DNA from: Elymus sibiricus
Taxonomy: Eukaryota > Streptophyta > Magnoliopsida > Poales > Poaceae
Length of the DNA stretch: 64,000 nucleotides
NCBI GenBank assembly: GCA_039707655.1
Contig: CM077666.1
Coordinates: 245,302,166-245,366,165 of the forward strand
Direction: 5' to 3'
Under the pieces are notes generated by a model. It had not been told where the DNA came from. It searched no databases and was given only the letters and a program-made list of their open reading frames with translations. Of the stretch, positions 59,141 to 64,000 are shown piece by piece. Numbering within the stretch: position 1 is the first letter of the stretch; each line of letters opens with the position of its first letter. Made by a program: the position numbers and the translations under genes.

Positions 59141-62100
59141 TCAGCTTGCTGGCGGGTCATCCTGCGCCGGGTCTTCGACCTCTTCGATCTGAAGATTGTC
59201 CACGTCCCAGTTGCAGTGTGTTAGTGCTTCAAACTGGGCGTCTTCAAAGATAGGAGACGGGTCAATCTCAGGAGCGAAGAGATGCTTACGGCGGGCAGGA
59301 GTCAAGTCTCTACATTCAAAGGTTGGACAGCGCACTTTCTTGGAAGCCTCGCTGTAAGCCGCCTGGTAAGTTGACACATCAAGTTCCTCCACCAGCTTTG
59401 AGGCAAGCACCCTGGAGGCTTTTCTGCATTGGGCATAGTCTTCTGCTGTGAATTCAGAACCATCGTCTTTCCTGGATGGGAACCCGTCCATCATCTCTTC
59501 AGCAGTCAGCTCAGGAGCGAAGGCTAGGCACCGGCTTAGCGCGGCTATAGCTCCCTGCCTGGCGGCTGATCGTTTCAGCTCTTCAACCTGCTTAGGCAGC
59601 GTGGATAGCAGTTCTATAACTCCCTTCATGTACTTGGGGATGCTCATCTCAGTCAACATTGCCTTGATGGTAAGAAGAGTCCCGCAGTAGAGTTGTTCGG
59701 CTAAGGAGTATACTGCTTTCAATTTCAGCAAGTTATCAGATGAAAACTGGCGGCTTCTCTGGCCTGCAAGACAAAGTTTGGCGTTATAAGCCGCCCTCAC
59801 AAGATTTTCAACAGCAAGGAAACCGGCCAAGTTTTTTGAAGCTTACCAAAAACAGCAGAAGTCATCCTGGAGATGTGGCGCTTGAGGGTTTGCAATTCTT
59901 CTGACACAGCTGTAAGCCGCCCTTCAGCATCTTCTGCGCGTTTGGTCATGGCGGCTTGGTCCGATTCAGTGTTTTTCTTGAACAGCGCAAAGTCAACTTG
60001 CGTCTTCTCAAGTTCTTGTACGGCAGTTCGATATTTATCTTCCGCCTCTGATCGGGCGGTTTGTTGTGAAGCAAGATAATCCTTCAGGCGGGTCATCTCA
60101 GATTCAGCCGCCTCCAAAACATCCTGTGGCGTACAACACATGAAAAAAGTTAAGTCATCAGGATGAGTTATTAATGAAGCAATTACGTTGCAAGTCTCAA
60201 GCAGATTGCAAGCAATATACTCGACACTTGGGGGCTAATGTGTTTTCAGTCTACCATAGAGTCCCGGCTCATCTTTTTCAAGATAAGCCGGCACTTGGGG
60301 GCTACACACGGCGCTCACAAGTCTACAAAATGAAGTTCCGGTTTATCTACATAAAGATCAACCGGCACTTGGGGGCCACTATCAGCGCTTTATAGTTCTG
60401 CCATGCAGTCCCGGATCATCTTCATGAATATCAGCCGGCCCTTGGGGGCTACAAGCGGCGCTCTTAAGACTACAATGAAGTTCCGGCTTATATTTTTCAA
60501 CATAAGCCGGCACTTGGGGGCTACATATGGCGTTTTCAAATTCATCCAAATAAAGTTCTGGCTCATCATTTCATAATGACCCGGACTTGGGGGCTACAGC
60601 TCAAGCTATAAGTGTGTTGCAGAGGGAAGACCCGGCTTATTATTTGAAATATTAATCCGGCTCTTGGCGGCTATGGAAGGATATAAGGGAAAAGTTGGTA
60701 AAAATATTACCTCATATTTCTTCTTCATCAGGCTGACGAGCTTCAGCTCCATATTCCGGCTTGACTCCAGGCGGTTCAAAAACCCAGCGTGAAGCTCGTC
60801 AACAGTTAACTTCTCCAGCACAGGGTGTTCAAAGTTAAACTTCTCAGGCGAAGAAGCTTCAGCCTTGCCAGAGTGCCTTGACAGTACATGGGGCTCAGGA
60901 GTTTGGTGACCCGCCTCAGTTATAACAACATCTGGAAAAACTGTATCTTCAACAACCATTGAAGGGCTGGGCGGCTTAGGGTCATCCCTTGCAGGGTTTT
61001 CAGCGGCCGTGTCATGACCCGCCGGCTCTGATGGCTTGTGAGTATCTTCAGATGCATCCTTCGTAATGTCAGGAGCTGGTGAAGGGGAGGCCGGCTTAGC
61101 AAATACTGGCTCTTGGGCAGTAGGGGCGGCAGTAGACCCGCCAGTCTTCCTTCGTTTCGCTTGGGCCCTGGAAGGTGCAGATGATGGTTACACACATGTC
61201 AGAAATATTAAAGCATTCGGTGCAAAGTAAAAGTACGCACTCCGGGTTGATCTTCATTGGAGGCAGCTTGGAAGAAGTTGAGTCGCCAGATGAAGGAGGA
61301 GAATCCTGAAGGCAGTTAAAACAATACAAGACAGAGTAAGGTTACAATGCAAGGTTGATTAAAGTTATGTTTCAGTTAAAGAATACCTCAGCTGGCCGTT
61401 TCCGTTGAGCCGGAGCATGTGATAACCCGGCCACGAGATCTTCAGAGCCGGCGCTCCGGGTCTGACGTCGGGAGGTGTGCTGTTGCTTTTTCAAAAGAAA
61501 ATTGGGGTCTAAATGAGCAAGAGGATGAGAGAAGGGGACTTTCCGGACGACCCGCCGTACTCTGTCTTGGGGAAAGGTCTCTGAGTCAGAAATGTCAATT
61601 ACCTCAGGGGTGTTTGCGTGGCTCGCCTCCGTCTCATCATGTGAGTAGTTATTGTCAGTAAGTTGCCTAAAGAGAACGGCCAAGGGAGTCAAGTTTTACC
61701 TCCGAGTCGTCAGATTCAAGCAGCTCTGGAGTGGCGGCTTTCTTCTTCTTCTGAGCCGGAGTTTTCACCTTTGGTTTCCTCACTGGCGGATTATACTTCT
61801 TTTTCCAAAAAGGGGAGTCGGCCTGTGTAAGCCGCCAACAAAGGTTAAGAGGCGCAGGACAAATGTGACCAATTGAGGGAAGAGAGATTTACGTCTGGAG
61901 CCGGGTTCTTGGCGTAGAATGGTTTAAGACCAATTTTGTTGCAAGCCTCCTGTTTTTCACCAAGGAGTCCTTTGATGCCAGTGTTGATATCTTCGTCAGA
62001 CAAGGGAGTATTCTTGAAACAAAGAGGGTCATTGGGTTCACCCGTGTATTCGCACATGAGCCGATCACGAAGACTCAGCGGCATGATTTTCCAACTTACC

Positions 62101-62800
62101 CAGCAACGGGTTAAGTCGACACCAGTCAAGCCGTTCGCCAGTAAGGCTTTGACTTTGGCGTAAGCCGGGGCATACTTGGCTCGTTCGGCAGCAGTCATCC
62201 GTGCTGGCAGTGGGTTGTCATTTGTATAGCAGAGCCGGGTTGGACGGTAACCCGGCAGGGAGTTCTCACCTTCAGGAGAGGTGTCTTTACAATAAAACCA
62301 GGTCTTGTTCCAGTCTTTGGGATGACTTGGCAAGATGGCTATGGGGTATGGCAGATCTCTCCGTCTCTGGATTGTAATGCCCCCAAGCTCTAAGCTGGGC
62401 CCAACCGCCATTTCAGTTTGGCGGTTAGCATAATGATAGTCATGAAATAGGTCAACAGACGGCTCTTCTTGCAGGTAGACTTCACTTAAGACTTGGAACT
62501 GGCAAATGTTGGTGACTGAATTTGGGCCTATGTCTTGAGGGTGGATCTTGAAGAAGTGAAGAACATCTCGAAAGAATTTTGACCCTGGAGGGCAGAACCC
62601 GCGGAGGATATGATCAGTGAATATGATAATCTCCCTTTCCTTGGGCTTAGGCCTCTTCTCTGGCCCTGGGACCCGCCAGTGTATTACATTTTTAGCCGGC
62701 AGCATGCCGGACTCAACAAAGTTAAGCAGAAGCTCTTCAGTGACTCCAGAGCTGACCCAGTCGCAGGATGATGGAGCCCTTGACATGATGGCGGGTTAGG
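59141..62800 (-). CDS. Antisense gene in Tat element, seven coding exons, 894 aa
   Basis: The minus-strand start is ATG 62786 (MSRAPSSCDWVSS). Predicted exons: 62786-61893, 61822-61700, 61632-61387, 61305-61241, 61167-60711, 60123-59847, 59763-59141. Phases agree at every junction and the total is 2685 nt, 895 codons with the stop. Donors begin GT and acceptors end AG throughout. The weakest sites are the acceptor before 61632 and the GTGCGT donor after 61241. Exon 1 resembles the 'putative gypsy type transposon' domain found in grass Tat elements (FTDHILRGFCPPGSKFF, then NSVTNICQFQVL). Exons 2-5 are Lys-, Ser- and Pro-rich. Exon 6 is coiled-coil-like (VQELEKTQVDFALFKKN) and exon 7 is acidic at its end. 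The role is unknown. Unlike the sense polyprotein it has no internal stop. Confidence 0.75.
60220..60680. repeat. Degenerate array of about 60-bp units with CTTGGGGGCTAC
   Basis: The word ACTTGGGGGCTA or a close variant recurs six to seven times at roughly 60-base spacing, each time after 'AAGCCGG' or similar. The array lies in the fifth intron of the antisense gene. The word resembles the polypurine tract and LTR start at 63816-63830. Confidence 0.8.
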
Positions 62801-63388
62801 CTACAGAAAAGCAAAGAAGATGGCGGGTTAGAACAACATCTATTGGATAAGGCAGCTATGGTCAGTATAACAGTGAAGAGGTAAGCCGCCAAAGTAGTCT
62901 GGCGAAGAGCCGCCAAGGCAACGGCGGGTTAGGAAAATATTAAATGGATAAGGCAGCTATGGTCAGTATAAGGGCGGCGAGTTAAGCTGCCAAAGCGTAT
63001 CAATCAATAGCCGCCAATGTTGTGGCGGGTTACATGGACTTAGCAACACTGAGAAAATGGCTAAGTGCAGATAAACAGGTTTTGCATATTGTTATTTCAG
63101 TTGCAAGATCTACATGTGAAGGGAAAATGAAAAATATTCATGACCTAAAAATAACGGTGGGAAGACAGATCAATCTGCCCGCAGAGATAAGTGTTGTATG
63201 GACCTAAAACAGATGGGGCATTGGCCTCGGAGGAGTACCCGCAACAGATAGGCTGTACTATAGGGCATGGAGTGGTGCTCGATGCCATGATGGACGCTGA
63301 CGAACAGCGATGAACACAAGAACGCAGAAGAACTTGAGAAACCCTAATGAGGGTAGATGTAGATTCAACAAGAGCCAAGGGAGATTAC
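62801..63388 (-). other. Leader intron of the antisense gene (predicted)
   Basis: On the minus strand a strong acceptor (TTTGCTTTTCTGTAG ending at 62801) lies 14 bases before the start codon, and a good donor (CCAGAAG|GTAATC) is at 63389/63388. A short open frame within (63378-63145) starts in the leader and is not in frame with the main start. Confidence 0.55.
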
Positions 63389-63535
63389 CTTCTGGATGCG
63401 GAGGAACCGGAGACGCTCTGGTTCAATTCAGGCTGATGCAGCGGCCGGCGATGAGGGCGACGGCGAGGACCAGTTGGCCGCGGCGGAGCTCTGGAGAGAG
63501 GAGGTTTCGAGCAAGGAGGAAGATGACAGCGACGG
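63389..63535 (-). other. Untranslated first exon of the antisense gene (predicted)
   Basis: Placed between a TATA-like box at 63564-63573 and the donor at 63389. The transcription start near 63535 is inferred from the usual 30-base distance, not seen. Confidence 0.45.
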
Positions 63536-63563
63536 CAAGGAAGGAGAGAGGGGACCACGTGTC

Positions 63564-63573
63564 CCTATTTATG
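63564..63573 (-). promoter_or_regulatory. TATA-like box for the antisense gene
   Basis: The minus strand reads CATAAATAGG, followed a few bases later by CACGTG (G-box core, 63557-63562). It lies about 250 bases inside the 3' LTR start and points away from it, toward the antisense exons. Confidence 0.5.
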
Positions 63574-63825
63574 GGCCAGAGAGGCAACAGTGCGCGCGAG
63601 AATTGAGGGGCACAGTGATTACTGACCAAATGTGGCGCCTCGATTTTCGGGATGGCCTTTCAAATGAGGAGATCCGTTGCAGACGTCACGGAATCTTTTT
63701 CAGAATATTCGATATGACGTCATGGCGGGTTATAAATTGTCTTTCCAGATGACAGACGTATGAAGACTCGCCGCCAAGTAAGTTGAAGATTGACATGAGC
63801 TGGCTCAAATCAACCTGGGGCCTAA
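63574..63825 (+). other. 3' end of Tat internal region with polypurine tract
   Basis: Non-coding. The last bases before the LTR, CAACCTGGGGCCTAA (63811-63825), contain the polypurine-like tract that primes plus-strand DNA. The presumed upstream regulatory region of the antisense gene also lies here. Confidence 0.6.
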
Positions 63826-64000
63826 TGTTGGGGATATAACCCCGTGGTAAGACCCGCCCAGGCGGGGCCGGGTCACACCAGGCGGCTCGTGAGCCCAAGA
63901 CCTGTAAGGTGGGCCGGAAGATGAAGGCAAGGCCGCATGGCGGCTTACCAGATGGGCCGTTGACAGAGGTCCGGAGACAGAAGTGGGCTTGAAGACCCGG
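63826..64000 (+). repeat. 3' LTR of the large Tat element (partial)
   Basis: Matches 42427-42601 base for base except one C/T difference, then the window ends. About 370 bases of the LTR should lie beyond. Confidence 0.92.

Larger units (their letters stand above)
42427..64000 (+). mobile_element. Large Tat-lineage gypsy element with antisense gene; 3' LTR runs off window
   Basis: 5' LTR 42427-42968, primer site, gag, protease, reverse transcriptase, two RNases H, integrase (to 58050), a 5.8-kb 3' region with tandem repeats and an antisense gene, polypurine tract, and the 3' LTR from 63826. A copia element (44796-53355) interrupts gag. The first 175 bases of the two LTRs differ at one site only (CCTAGG against CCCAGG), so the insertion is young. 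Extra genes between pol and 3' LTR are a known feature of Tat elements. Three nonsense codons disable the sense polyprotein. Confidence 0.9.

Noticed and set aside
63145..63378. Independent 77-codon protein upstream of the antisense gene
   Set aside because: It lies across a predicted leader intron, is out of frame with the main start and has no motif; at most a leader frame.

Overview
The window is plant nuclear DNA made almost entirely of transposable elements. No bacterial genes, tRNA, rRNA or intact ordinary host gene was found. The element set points to a Triticeae grass (wheat, Aegilops, rye or barley group): a BARE-1/Angela-type copia element whose LTRs open TGTTGGAAATATGCCC, Athila-type gypsy LTRs with a tRNA-Asp-like primer site, Tat-lineage gypsy elements with a second RNase H, and a CACTA end carrying TGGGCC/GGCCCA subterminal repeats. 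Species cannot be decided from this sequence alone.

Layout. 1-9562 (+): a Ty3/gypsy element here called family A, as pol tail - LTR - complete internal region - LTR, so two copies share the middle LTR. 9563-11340: remnants of a LINE (-), a CACTA end and an unassigned block. 11341-17125 (-): a Tat-lineage gypsy element with its 5' LTR but no integrase or 3' LTR. 17126-27968 (-): Athila-type elements, again sharing an LTR (18760-20313) with internal sequence on both sides, and interrupted by a 4.1-kb solo LTR (22489-26593) with perfect CCAAG target duplications. 27969-29158 (+): a head-to-head LTR piece that makes a large inverted repeat with its neighbour. 29252-38784 (-): the 3' end of another family A copy, whose LTR is split by a full-length element (29600-38034) that has gag but no pol. 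In place of pol that element has a long His/Cys/Met-rich reading frame. 38785-40716 (-): a gypsy 3' LTR with polypurine tract. About 40700-42352 (+): the 3' part of a MULE transposase gene. 42427-64000 (+): a Tat-lineage gypsy element longer than 21 kb, split in gag by a complete BARE-1/Angela-type copia element (44796-53355, ATCCA duplications), and running off the window inside its 3' LTR.

Functional relations. The gag-only element and family A share the primer site, the start of gag, leader sequence, polypurine tract and LTR termini, so family A looks like the autonomous partner and the gag-only element like a passenger that replaced pol. The copia element is badly decayed inside but its LTRs differ at only about 21 of 1761 positions by eye, so it was probably mobilised in trans when already defective. 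The large Tat element carries, between pol and 3' LTR on the opposite strand, an apparently intact seven-coding-exon gene (894 codons before the stop) with its own TATA-like box and leader intron. The sense polyprotein of the same element has three nonsense codons, all explicable as C-to-T changes at CAG sites.

The strongest leads are the gag-plus-His/Cys/Met-rich polyprotein, the intact antisense gene, and short GC-rich palindromes repeated in LTRs and in primer-proximal leaders.
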